Counted from the first letter of the stretch, positions 52,423 through 61,007 are shown. The stretch: 64,000 bases of DNA from an uncultured Clostridia bacterium (GCA_934778215.1 CAKVOE010000001.1:558001-622000), one strand, 5' to 3'. The notes: generated by a model from the sequence alone, not told the origin. Program-made: numbers and translations.

Positions 52423-54462
52423 ATGGAAAATTTCAAATCAAAAAATGGAAATCTTATACACTTACTAATTGCCACAATCAATATTCTTTGCATTGCGGTA
52501 ATTGGTCTTACAAATTTAACTTTTGGTGGCAACTCTGGCACCAACACGACATTTGCCGACCCATCACTGGCGCCTACAAGCGTAATAACCTACCTAAAAT
52601 CGCCAACTCTAATAACAACCGATGGCACCGACCTATTTGTATACGACCAGCACACCAAAATCATTTCCAAAATAGACGCAACCACCAAACGCACAGTTGC
52701 ATCAACCTCTGTGCAAAAAGATATTGTACAACTGCGTTCACTTTCCACCACCCTATTTGCACTTGCCAAAAATGGCGAACGCAGTGAAATTTTCCAACTA
52801 CAAGTACAAGACACCGCTATTAACTACACAAAAATACAAACGCAAATGCCAAACCCAACAAGGTTTGACATCGCAAAAAACGGCTCCGACTATTACCTAT
52901 ATTTAATGGACGGAACCAACGCAATAAATGTCGAAACATTAATTGCAAATACCACCGAAACCGAAAGTCCGCAAACCTTTGCATCTAGCCAGTACACAAG
53001 CGAGTTTACATCGGGCGTTTCGGTAACCAATATGCTTGTTTCGGGCTCGGACATTTTCTTGTCTTATACCAAAACGCAAGAAATGACCGTAACCACAAGA
53101 ACCATAAAATTAAAACTATCGCCAAGCGGTACAAGCGGTTATTACTACAAAACCGAAACCGACACAACCGGCAACACCGTTTTTTACACAGACGAAACCG
53201 AAAGTTTGTCTGACGAAACGCAAGCCGTCCGCAAAATCAAAAACGAGATTATCGCAAATTCACAAAACTCAGTCGGCAGTGTTACACTTTTAAATAACGC
53301 TAACGAAATAATTACAAATGCCACAGACCCAAACCCTAGTTTAAGGGTCAAAAAAGATATTTTTGAAGCGGTAAAAAGCAATAATGCAATCCAATACGAA
53401 AAAATTGAATTGTCTTCGCTAGCCTTTTTAAACGACAAAATATATTTCACCGACCCCGCTAACCAAGTGTTATTTGTTTATGGCAAATCGGATAGCAACC
53501 CCGCTCAATATGTAGCAAACGTGTTTTTGGCAAATACTTCGCCAACGCCAAGCATCACGCCAGCCACCGAGCATAAATATTTAGAAGTTAGCACTGGCAC
53601 TGCGAGTTTGTACACTTCGCCATTTGCAATAGTTCCACTTTTTGAAGTTAGCGCAGGAACCCGTCTTGTAGCAATCGCTGATGACGAGCCCGAATTTGCA
53701 GGGTATTATTACTGTTTGTACACCAAAGACAACACAAACCAATATTTGTATCTAAAAAAGGACAGTTCGGTACGAGAATTACCAAAAACAACTCCCGCAT
53801 ACACAATGGGCAAAGTTATAGGCTCCAACCAAACCCCAGTATTTAGGTTGCCATCTTCAATAACAGACGACAAAAACACCATTTTAGAAAACCTACAAAC
53901 CAACACCGAAATCACTCAAATAGTTTTACAAATTGTAAAAAATAGCAAAGATGAGAGCTTTTACTGTGTACGCACTCCTAGTGGTAACACGGGTTACATT
54001 CGCTACACACAAATGAGTTCGGCAAATAGCCAAATTGCCACCAAAAAGGTCAAGTGCAACGGCAGAACAAAAAGAGATACAACAATGTATCTTTCCCCTT
54101 CTTCTACCTTGCAAACCACCTATTCTGACGAGCAAATCGCAGAGTTTGAAACTTTGGACATCGCAAAAAATACAAGATTAAAACTATTAGAAGAAATCAG
54201 TGCTGGCAACGAGTTTACAAAAGCCGTCTACCAAAATGATGACGGCAAGCAATTTTTAGGATATGTAAAAACGGAAGATGTAAAAGCCGACAAACTAACC
54301 CCTCTACAAATAATAGGAATAATATTAGTTGCAATAAATATAGTGTTACTAATAGTAATAATAATTTTTCGCAAGTCATTTGCAAAATCTAAAACCCAAA
54401 AAGTCATAAAAGACGCCCCAAAGGACGACCCTTGCAATAAGGACAACAATTTGTCCCAATAA
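52423..54462 (+). CDS. Bitopic membrane protein with propeller-like and SH3b-like ectodomain
   Basis: ATG follows AAAAAGGAACTAAAA. Of 679 residues, ~11-32 form a membrane segment or uncleaved signal. The next ~350 residues have short repeated strands such as LITTDGTDLFVYDQHTKIIS and LAFLNDKIYFTDPANQVLFV, which look like an NHL/beta-propeller. Then three SH3b-like modules can be seen (ASLYTSPF...YLYLKKD; TPVFRLPS...GYIRYTQM; TTMYLSPS...FLGYVKTEDV). A membrane segment at ~625-653 and a short basic tail close the protein. It follows the giant gene by 184 bases in the same direction and shares its layout with the protein at 8313. Likely surface-associated; partner of the giant protein only by position. 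Confidence 0.6.
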   Translation: MENFKSKNGNLIHLLIATINILCIAVIGLTNLTFGGNSGTNTTFADPSLAPTSVITYLKSPTLITTDGTDLFVYDQHTKIISKIDATTKRTVASTSVQKDIVQLRSLSTTLFALAKNGERSEIFQLQVQDTAINYTKIQTQMPNPTRFDIAKNGSDYYLYLMDGTNAINVETLIANTTETESPQTFASSQYTSEFTSGVSVTNMLVSGSDIFLSYTKTQEMTVTTRTIKLKLSPSGTSGYYYKTETDTTGNTVFYTDETESLSDETQAVRKIKNEIIANSQNSVGSVTLLNNANEIITNATDPNPSLRVKKDIFEAVKSNNAIQYEKIELSSLAFLNDKIYFTDPANQVLFVYGKSDSNPAQYVANVFLANTSPTPSITPATEHKYLEVSTGTASLYTSPFAIVPLFEVSAGTRLVAIADDEPEFAGYYYCLYTKDNTNQYLYLKKDSSVRELPKTTPAYTMGKVIGSNQTPVFRLPSSITDDKNTILENLQTNTEITQIVLQIVKNSKDESFYCVRTPSGNTGYIRYTQMSSANSQIATKKVKCNGRTKRDTTMYLSPSSTLQTTYSDEQIAEFETLDIAKNTRLKLLEEISAGNEFTKAVYQNDDGKQFLGYVKTEDVKADKLTPLQIIGIILVAINIVLLIVIIIFRKSFAKSKTQKVIKDAPKDDPCNKDNNLSQ

Positions 54463-54510
54463 TAAGGGTAACAATCTGTACCAACAATAAGGGTAACTTT
54501 TTATCCTAAC
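54436..54510 (+). repeat. Three 25-bp tandem units across a stop codon
   Basis: Units at 54436-54460, 54461-54485 and 54486-54510, each starting AATAAGG. The TAA stop at 54460-54462 spans the first junction. Each unit folds on itself: GGACAA/TTGTCC, GGTA/TACC and GGGTAA/TTATCC, so the paired bases changed together. Confidence 0.7.
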
Positions 54511-54515
54511 AAATT

Positions 54516-54688
54516 GTTCCGTCCGCCTACCCGGACGGACGGCACTGCCTTTCCGCATCTTTAATTATCTTTTATGCAAAAGCACCCAAAACAAAACGCC
54601 GACAGGATAACCTAGTCGGCAACTTGTTTTGGGCGTTTTTTCTATAAAATCTAATCAAATCTGCTGGTGGCGTGCCACTAATTAGGGC
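54516..54688 (+). terminator. R3 palindrome and R2 hairpin, 3' of the SH3b-like gene
   Basis: R3 at 54516-54545, then CCGCATCTTTAATTATC, then a hairpin at 54579-54641 (outer stem CCCAAAACAA..., inner GCCGAC/GTCGGC, loop AGGATAACCT) ending GGGCGTTTTTT. This is a classic strong stem plus T6 on the plus strand, so an intrinsic terminator for the gene ending at 54462. Confidence 0.7.
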
Positions 54689-54740
54689 TAGAAAAATTTC
54701 GGCATTTCTAAATGAAAATAAAATAACAGGCTTCGCCTGT

Positions 54741-54933
54741 TGTAGGGCGGGGAAACCTTCCCCGCCGTAACCTTATTTACCACCACTGCAACAATTAATT
54801 GCTTAAACCTATTGGGAACAATAAAAACTAAAAACATACTTATTTAACATAATTTAACACCTATTAATTTAAGTGCATTATTTTTACCTTTCATCAAACA
54901 AGGAAACGGCGGGGATAATATCCCCGCCCTACA
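54741..54933 (+). repeat. R1 foldback repeat, full copy (193 bp)
   Basis: Left end preceded by the palindrome AACAGGC...GCCTGTT and right end followed by AACGGGC...GCCCGTT (to 54952): different bases, pairing kept. Terminal hairpins and core (GTAACCTTATTTACC ... CTTAAACCTATTGG) match the other copies. It lies between two convergent R2 terminators. Confidence 0.8.
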
Positions 54934-55020
54934 ACGGGCAAAACGCCCGTTAATTATAAAGATTTTGTAAAACACAAACTCCCCGTTGTTATTTAATAAA
55001 TTGCAACAATTAAACAAATT

Positions 55021-55191
55021 CTCAATTAGAACCTCACACCCAGCAGATTTGGTTAGATTTTATAGAAAAAACGCCCAAAACAAGTTGCCGACTAGGTTAT
55101 CCTGTCGGCGTTTTGTTTTGGGCGTTTTTGCATAAAAGATAATTAAAGATGCGGACAGTTGGTGCCGTCCGTCCGGGTAGGCGGACGGAAC
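55021..55191 (-). terminator. R2 hairpin and R3 palindrome, 3' of the SipW-dependent gene
   Basis: Read on the minus strand: stop codon (55200), nine bases, R3 (55162-55191), GCATCTTTAATTATC, hairpin 55131-55066 with GCCGAC/GTCGGC and outer stem, ending GGGCGTTTTTT, then CTATAAAATC. A strong intrinsic terminator on this strand; nearly the mirror image of the module at 54516. Confidence 0.7.
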
Positions 55192-55199
55192 AAACTATT

Positions 55200-56147
55200 C
55201 TACGCTCCTGCAACAAGACTCAATTTAAATGCCCATTTTTTATAAAGTGATGCGTTTTGTCCGCCGTCAGAAATCATACCAAAATTAACATCTGGGTCGC
55301 CAACGGCATTTGAATTATATTCGCCATCGTCTTTGGCGTATGCCTCGGTGTTATATTCCAACAAACACCTAATATAAATGCAAGTGTTTGGCACCACACC
55401 GTCAACAGCGTTTCCACCAACCGCAATGGTATATGCCACGGTATCTTCGCCGGTTGCACCCTTTTTTACAGGAAAAGCCTTCACGCTGGTGTCGTTATCC
55501 CAATCGGCAGGTTCTTGCAAGTCGGTACCGCCAGCAACATACGAATAATTAAGTTTTATACGCAACTTATCCCGTTGCAAGGCGGCCTTGCCGTCTGCAT
55601 CAAGTCCCGTACCGTCACTTGTAAGGTAAGCATAAAGCGACCTATCTTCTAGCGAAATTACGGTCGGAAAGCCGTTGTTTTCTTCAACAATATATTTAAA
55701 GACATATTCAATTTTGTTGTTATACACATTAATGTCCAGTTTTTGCCCCTGAATTTTTGCAAGGTTGCCATTAACGCCCAAAAAATAGCCATTGCTATCC
55801 GTTTGGTTGCCGGTGTTTTGGTTATACAACTCCAAGAAATCGTAATCGTATAAGTGGTCGCTGGTAGCGCCAGCCTTTTTGGTACCAAAAACCTCTGCAA
55901 TCATACCCTTAGAGCCGTACTTGGTATTTTCGCCAAAAATGCCTCCCTTTCGCTTAGCCGAAAGAGTGCCATCAACAACGGAAATTTTTATATCAACATC
56001 GTTAGAAATAGTCGTAACAAACTGAGCAGTAGTAGAAGCATAAACGCCCACCGCCATAACAGCAAGACAGCACAAAATAGAGATGACCGAAGAAATTAAT
56101 TTCTTTTTCATCCTATGCCACTTATAAAGATTAACCCTTTTTGCCAT
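55200..56147 (-). CDS. Secreted protein with SipW-type signal peptide (TasA/camelysin-like)
   Basis: About 315 residues from ATG 56147; a TTG at 56153 adds two residues and ATG 56111 would remove twelve. The start is uncertain because the only good ribosome binding site (56178-56184) is far from all three unless the leader folds (see leader feature). The N-terminus is basic, then ISSVISILCCLAVMAVGVYA and TTAQFVTTISNDVDIKI, the typical SipW-dependent signal with the mature chain starting as a beta-domain. Such proteins are biofilm fibre subunits or surface metalloproteases in Bacillota. The mature part is rich in Asp, Gly and Lys; no HExxH was seen, so a fibre or structural role is more likely. 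It has its own promoter and terminator. No signal peptidase gene is in the window. Confidence 0.6.
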   Translation of the reverse strand: MAKRVNLYKWHRMKKKLISSVISILCCLAVMAVGVYASTTAQFVTTISNDVDIKISVVDGTLSAKRKGGIFGENTKYGSKGMIAEVFGTKKAGATSDHLYDYDFLELYNQNTGNQTDSNGYFLGVNGNLAKIQGQKLDINVYNNKIEYVFKYIVEENNGFPTVISLEDRSLYAYLTSDGTGLDADGKAALQRDKLRIKLNYSYVAGGTDLQEPADWDNDTSVKAFPVKKGATGEDTVAYTIAVGGNAVDGVVPNTCIYIRCLLEYNTEAYAKDDGEYNSNAVGDPDVNFGMISDGGQNASLYKKWAFKLSLVAGA

Positions 56148-56153
56148 GGACAA

Positions 56154-56184
56154 ATGCGTCAGTCTAGCGAAGACTATCTCCTTT
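56154..56184 (-). promoter_or_regulatory. Leader hairpin between ribosome binding site and start
   Basis: On the minus strand AAAGGAG (56178-56184), two bases, then AGTCT-TCGCT-AGACT (56161-56175, a perfect 5-bp stem), seven bases, then TTG (56153) and ATG (56147). With the stem folded, the site is ~9 bases from TTG and ~15 from ATG. This may set or regulate the start. Confidence 0.4.
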
Positions 56185-56203
56185 AAATACTAACATCATA
56201 TTA

Positions 56204-56232
56204 ATTATACTTTTTTTTGCAATTTCAAGCAA
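56204..56232 (-). promoter_or_regulatory. Promoter of the SipW-dependent gene
   Basis: Minus-strand TTGCTT (56227-56232), 17 bases, TATAAT (56204-56209), about 55 bases before the ATG at 56147. Consensus -10 and spacing. Confidence 0.65.
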
Positions 56233-56276
56233 ATAAATTATACCAAATTTCCATATTTTTATAATAAAAATAAAAA

Positions 56277-56309
56277 GGTTCCGCCGGCGGGTAACCTCCG
56301 CCGGCGGAA
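56277..56309 (-). terminator. Terminator of the hydrolase operon (R3 palindrome)
   Basis: Minus-strand TTCCGCCGGCGG...CCGCCGGCGGAA followed by CCTTTTTATTTTTATT, six bases after the stop of the hydrolase gene. Strong stem plus T-tract. It is a member of the R3 family without an attached R2. Confidence 0.7.
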
Positions 56310-56314
56310 TTATA

Positions 56315-57223
56315 TCACCTATGATTAATCTTTTTGTTGTCGGCTTTTAAAAAGGCTAAAATATCTTTAACTACTTCTTCTTTGTTGGTTTCATTTAACA
56401 ACTCGTGTCTTGCACCGGCGTACAATTTGGCGTACACATTTAACCAGTGATGTCTGTACACCTTTAACAACTTATTTACGCCCTTACCATACTCGCCCAC
56501 AGGGTCGCACGCACCCGAAATTACCAAAATTGGTGTGCTTTCGTCTACAACGGCAAGGTTTTTGTAATTTTTTCTTGCAGACCCAAAAAATGCCGAATAA
56601 AAGCACGCCGGAAAAGGCAATCCGCAAAGCACATCTTCGTGGTATTTTTTCCAAACTCTGTCATCTCTAGATAGCCAATTGCCGTTTTTAAACTTTTTCT
56701 CATAATGCCCAAAACTCATTTTTTCAATAAGTTTTGCCTCGGCATCACGCCCCTTAAAGTCTTCGGTTAACTTAGCAACCAAATACCCAAAAAAGAACGC
56801 CGGACTTTTTGCATACCCCGTACCGCAAAGAACAAACTTATCTACAAGGTTATCCGCCTCGGTTAAAAGTCTTTGCGTAATAAAACTACCAAAGGAGTGA
56901 CCAAACACATATAGTGGCAACTTTTTGTATTTGTTTTTAAGATATTTAATATATGCCTTTTGGTCGGTAACAATCTCCTCAAAAATGTTGCCATCGCTAT
57001 ACCCGGGGCGAGAGATAACCATATTTTTGCCATGACCTCTAAGGTCGCTGGTTACAGCAATATACCCCGCCTTGTTTAGTTTTTCGGCGAACCACTCATA
57101 CCTTGCCGAATGCTCTTGCATTCCGTGAATAATAAGCACCACGCCCAAAGTTTTACTAACATCGTCATAAATTTTGATAGTGTTTTCACGATTTCCACCA
57201 ACCGCAACCCTTTCTTCTACCAT
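56315..57223 (-). CDS. Alpha/beta hydrolase, monoacylglycerol lipase/lysophospholipase-like
   Basis: ATG 57223 follows AAAAGGAGAAAATT. The 302 residues show the Hydrolase_4 (S33-like) pattern: LIIHGMQEHSARY (oxyanion region, ~31-42), DLRGHG (60-65), nucleophile elbow GHSFGS (Ser110), GACDPVGE (Asp240) and GARHELLNE (His273). A full Ser-Asp-His triad is present. Substrate is unknown; relatives hydrolyse monoacylglycerols or lysophospholipids. No signal peptide, so probably cytoplasmic. It is the last gene of the minus-strand operon, 33 bases after the EEP-like gene, and is followed by a terminator. It is the only plainly metabolic gene here. Confidence 0.85.
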   Translation of the reverse strand: MVEERVAVGGNRENTIKIYDDVSKTLGVVLIIHGMQEHSARYEWFAEKLNKAGYIAVTSDLRGHGKNMVISRPGYSDGNIFEEIVTDQKAYIKYLKNKYKKLPLYVFGHSFGSFITQRLLTEADNLVDKFVLCGTGYAKSPAFFFGYLVAKLTEDFKGRDAEAKLIEKMSFGHYEKKFKNGNWLSRDDRVWKKYHEDVLCGLPFPACFYSAFFGSARKNYKNLAVVDESTPILVISGACDPVGEYGKGVNKLLKVYRHHWLNVYAKLYAGARHELLNETNKEEVVKDILAFLKADNKKINHR

Positions 57224-57256
57224 AATTTTCTCCTTTTGTTTAGATATTTTTTACAA

Positions 57257-59677
57257 TTATCTCAGTAGTCTAAATGTAATTTTTACTGGATTATGCGAAC
57301 TATACAAGTAGCCGTTATCTATAACCGCCGTCTTTTCTACGCTTATATCTTTGCTAACAATGAACCCGTCTACAATGGCCTCATAACTTCCGCCTTTATT
57401 GTATGCCACGCTCATATCTCTAACCGTTCCTATGCCTTGGTCTAGTGCAATTTCATCACTTGTAATTCTAAACCCAATGTTTTTTAAAACGCTTTCGTTA
57501 AAACTTTCTGGCAATTGCTTGCCCCAAGCAGGCGATTGCATATTGTTTAAAAATGCTCCACTAGTGCCATTTAGCAAAAACCCAAATGTTCCGCCAACCA
57601 AACAATAGTTACCCATAGTGTTATGCTCAAAATCCATAATTCTCAAAATGGCTTCTAGGTCTTTTTGTCTAATATCCTCATTTTCGTAAATGTCTACATT
57701 CACATTAATAATGCTAAGCATTTTGTTGCTAGCCGTTCGCACCCTTGTCAAAATTACGCAATTGTCGTTGGTGCCATATTTAGACATAAACTCGCTATTG
57801 CTCGGCAACGAATACCTAATTCTATGTCCAATATATTTATTGCTAAATGTCGCCATTCTGCTATCCGTTCTGCCAAGCGGACTAGAAATAGGGCTAAACA
57901 CATAATTGCTTTTGCCCGCTTCTGCAAAAACGCCCGCCATGGTAGATAGCGACTCCGCCAAAATAGTTTTTTGGTCAACATAATAACTACGAGTGCTGTC
58001 CACATCTATGTTTTGAAATAGTATAAAATCCACACTAGAATTTACGCCCTTACCAACAAGTTCAGCCGAACCATTTGCATTAATTATAACACGCTCTTTG
58101 CTGGTTGCACGAGAACTTCCGCCCTTTGTCGAGTTTCCATTCGCCATCTTGTTTTCTGCCCTAAAATAGGTAAAATCAGGGTCCATAATACCGTAACTCA
58201 TATTATAAGTAATGCAATCTAATGTGGTATCTAGCATAACGGTGTTATTTTTATTTTTGTTTACTATCTGCAAAAATTTATAGTCATAAATTCTTTCATG
58301 CCCACTTTGAAGATAACCCAAATAGGCACCAAAAATGGCACCGCAAGCAATTACAACGGCAACAACAGCAATTGTAATTTTTAGCCAAAGTGGTTTTGGC
58401 TTTTTAATTTCGTTTTCTATATCCGCTTCGGTCTGCTCGGGTTCGCCCGCTCTAAACCTAATACTACGGCTACTATCTTTAATTTTTTCTTTATCAAAAC
58501 CCGCACCAAAAACAGCACCGGTATCGCTCGTCTTTTTAGGGAAAAGCACAAATTTAGACTTTCTTTTTTCGTCCTCTTCTATCCTTTTTGCCCGCTCTTC
58601 TTCGCTTTCGAGCAACGCTCCAGCGATCATCCCGCTTTGCGGTTTAATTTGCTCTACATCGGTTCCGCTACTGATAGTTTCAGCGTTTTGTTCATCTGCA
58701 CTTGCAGTTACCCCGTCTTTTGTACTATCTGGCACGCCATCGCTTGCAGAATCTTCATCTACAACTTCTTCTTCTACAACCTCTTCCTCTATAATTTCGT
58801 CTTCTACATCTTCGGTTGGTTTGGTTTCGGCGTTTTCAGTTGATTCTTCTTTGTTTTGTTGTTTTCCTTTGCTTTTTGCCTGTTTGGTAGCGTCATCTTC
58901 CAACTTTTCTATATCTGCCAAACTAGCAGTAGGCCCAGAAGCCGTACCCATCTTGCCGGGGAATTTAAACTTAGACTTTTTTGGCTCTTCTATTATATTT
59001 TCGACACCTTCTACGCTCCCTGTACCGACATTGTTTTCCGCAACTGGTGCAGTACTATTTTCCGCAACTGGCGTAGTACTATTTTCCGCAACTGGTGTAG
59101 TACTATTTTCTGCAACTGGTGTGGTATTATTTTCAACTACTGGTGCAATATTATTTTCTGCAACTGGTGCAGTACTATTTTCCGCACCGCTCTCTGCACT
59201 TGCTGTTGCATTACTTCCTACACCCTGCACGCTCTCAGCATTTACTGTTGCCCCGTTTTCCGCTCTTACAGAACTCTCAGCACCCTGCACACTTTCTGCA
59301 TCTGCCGTTGCCCCGCTTTCGGAATTTTTTGTGGCAGAACCAACATTTGTTGCACTCTCTGTGTTTTCAGCAGTTGCCATACTTTGAGTTGTTAAGTTTT
59401 CTTCAACACCCATTGCTCCGCTTTCAGCCCCCGCTTCCGCACCGCTTTTTGCCACCGCATTTTTTGCACTCTCTTCCGTTGCACCGTTTTTTGCACTTAC
59501 AGCACTCTCAGCAGTTACCCTTTCTGTTGCACTTTTTATATTTTCTGCATTTGTTGATGTCGCATTTTGCTTTGTGTCGAGATTTTTTTCTGCATCAAAA
59601 GGCTTCCCGGTTTCATTTTCGCCGGGAGCGTTGGTTAACTTATTGTTTAAGTTTTTTTGAGCGTCCTTTTCTTCCAC
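57257..59677 (-). CDS. Membrane-anchored EEP-fold protein with lost catalytic residues
   Basis: I start at GTG 59677 because TTTTTAGGAGAT ends eight bases before it; a GTG at 59710 in frame has no such site. Product 806 residues. Residues 1 to ~425 are acidic, Ala/Glu/Ser/Thr-rich and repetitive, including six ENSTTPVA-type octapeptides (DNA 59037-59185). A membrane segment lies at ~432-456 (LWLKITIAVVAVVIACGAIF). The C-terminal ~340 residues match the endonuclease/exonuclease/phosphatase fold: DCITYNMSYG (~487), QNIDVDSTRSYYVDQ (~554), GNYCLVGGTFGF (~696) and YSSHNPVKI (~796). Active members have QE, GDFN and SDHNP; here these read QN, GTFG and SSHNP, so metal ligand and catalytic acids are gone. 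It is likely a non-catalytic ectodomain. Confidence 0.7.
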   Translation of the reverse strand: MEEKDAQKNLNNKLTNAPGENETGKPFDAEKNLDTKQNATSTNAENIKSATERVTAESAVSAKNGATEESAKNAVAKSGAEAGAESGAMGVEENLTTQSMATAENTESATNVGSATKNSESGATADAESVQGAESSVRAENGATVNAESVQGVGSNATASAESGAENSTAPVAENNIAPVVENNTTPVAENSTTPVAENSTTPVAENSTAPVAENNVGTGSVEGVENIIEEPKKSKFKFPGKMGTASGPTASLADIEKLEDDATKQAKSKGKQQNKEESTENAETKPTEDVEDEIIEEEVVEEEVVDEDSASDGVPDSTKDGVTASADEQNAETISSGTDVEQIKPQSGMIAGALLESEEERAKRIEEDEKRKSKFVLFPKKTSDTGAVFGAGFDKEKIKDSSRSIRFRAGEPEQTEADIENEIKKPKPLWLKITIAVVAVVIACGAIFGAYLGYLQSGHERIYDYKFLQIVNKNKNNTVMLDTTLDCITYNMSYGIMDPDFTYFRAENKMANGNSTKGGSSRATSKERVIINANGSAELVGKGVNSSVDFILFQNIDVDSTRSYYVDQKTILAESLSTMAGVFAEAGKSNYVFSPISSPLGRTDSRMATFSNKYIGHRIRYSLPSNSEFMSKYGTNDNCVILTRVRTASNKMLSIINVNVDIYENEDIRQKDLEAILRIMDFEHNTMGNYCLVGGTFGFLLNGTSGAFLNNMQSPAWGKQLPESFNESVLKNIGFRITSDEIALDQGIGTVRDMSVAYNKGGSYEAIVDGFIVSKDISVEKTAVIDNGYLYSSHNPVKITFRLLR

Positions 59678-59744
59678 TGTTGTATCTCCTAAAAAGTCTT
59701 TATAGCCCACAAGTACAGCAATATATATCTAAAATTTTACTTTT

Positions 59745-60989
59745 TTACACAATCAATTTAATTACCTTTTTGCCACTACCGGTAACGGTAATGTTTGTGG
59801 TAAGCCAAATATTATTCATAGAGTTTTTGTCTACAACACTAACGGTAAGGCTTGCGCTATCTACATTAAGATAGGTAAGGTTTGTGGTTTTATTTGCACC
59901 GCCAATATTATCCGTTTCGCTGTAACTAACCGATTTTGGAGCGTCTAGAACCTCCAAAAATCTTTTGGTTTGGCTTTCGCCTTCAATTTTTCCAGCCTCA
60001 ATATCTGTTTTTTTGTAGGTAATAACTTCTACCTCTTCAGGTATATAGTATAACACAAGATTGTCGTCTGCCCTAATAAAATCGTCAAAATTATTAATAA
60101 CAATGCAATTTTCGCCCGTAATAAATGTAGCAAGCGGATTAGAGGTGTTGTTATATTTATCGCCACTAGGACTAAAATTTAAACTGGTAACCGAACTATC
60201 GTCCACTCTATGAATAACACCCGTGTTAACACTTCCGCTTACTTCGTCAAAGGTTGCGTCATTTTCGCCCGCCCAGTTTAAGCCCAAAAGAGCAAAACCC
60301 GAATTGGCTTTAACCTTAATTTTTACGGTGCCATGAGAAGCAAAAATATTTCCATCGTTAAATAAACTTATATCGCCAAAAACAAATGCATTGTTTTTAA
60401 TGGTAAACACCCCAGAGTTGAAAAGAGGAGACGCCTTATCCAAAACGGTATTTTTTACATCTGCCCAACCCGTTCTAAAAAGTGGGTGCAGTAAAACCTT
60501 TGTAGCACCACCGCCCAAAGACGCATCTTCTTCAAGACTAACCAATTGGGTTTTAAGTAGTCTATTTCTAAGTTCACTAATATCTCCACGTTTATCTAGC
60601 GTTACAACAATGGTAGAATTTTTTTGGATATTGGTAAAAGTATAGGTAAATGGGTCGGTAATAGAGCGAATGTTTGGGTCGTTTATGTAATCATAAACCT
60701 CTTCGCCGTTTACTCTAATACTATAAATGCACCCAACAGAAGATGGCTCCACCCTAATCCACGGATTGGTGCCAACCTTTGCCGTACTACTAACCGAACT
60801 TGATGTAATTTTGCCAAATTTACTAAAATCGGCTGTCGGGTCCAAACTAACTCTGGTAATAGATATAGTAACTTCTTTATTGGAGCCCCCGCCCTCAAAA
60901 ATGTGCTCTCTAAAAGTTAGGAGAGTGGCGGTCACCACCGCCAAAACTCCCACAACAACTCCCAAAATTATCCACTTTTTTTTAGTCAT
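59745..60989 (-). CDS. Membrane-anchored protein with divergent InlB-like repeat
   Basis: ATG 60989 follows AAAAAAGGAGAAGTATAGTT. Of 414 residues, ~5-25 form a single membrane segment (WIILGVVVGVLAVVTATLLTF) with lysines before it, so most of the protein lies outside. The ectodomain is beta-rich in appearance. VKIKVKANSGFALLGLNWAG resembles the divergent InlB B-repeat ('V-VKA-P--GY-F-GW-G'). The N-terminal part has YSIRVNGEEVYDYIND and FTYTFTNIQKNSTIVVTLDK, a similar strand pattern. Spacing is 18 bases from the gene upstream and 67 to the start of the EEP-like gene, so one operon. Function unknown; a surface role fits the neighbours. Confidence 0.55.
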   Translation of the reverse strand: MTKKKWIILGVVVGVLAVVTATLLTFREHIFEGGGSNKEVTISITRVSLDPTADFSKFGKITSSSVSSTAKVGTNPWIRVEPSSVGCIYSIRVNGEEVYDYINDPNIRSITDPFTYTFTNIQKNSTIVVTLDKRGDISELRNRLLKTQLVSLEEDASLGGGATKVLLHPLFRTGWADVKNTVLDKASPLFNSGVFTIKNNAFVFGDISLFNDGNIFASHGTVKIKVKANSGFALLGLNWAGENDATFDEVSGSVNTGVIHRVDDSSVTSLNFSPSGDKYNNTSNPLATFITGENCIVINNFDDFIRADDNLVLYYIPEEVEVITYKKTDIEAGKIEGESQTKRFLEVLDAPKSVSYSETDNIGGANKTTNLTYLNVDSASLTVSVVDKNSMNNIWLTTNITVTGSGKKVIKLIV

Positions 60990-61007
60990 AACTATACTTC
61001 TCCTTTT

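Noticed and set aside
58335..59387. 350-codon plus-strand open frame opposite the EEP-like gene
   Set aside because: It mirrors the repetitive, acidic N-terminal coding region; composition is Ser/Phe/Leu low-complexity with no ribosome binding site or family match.
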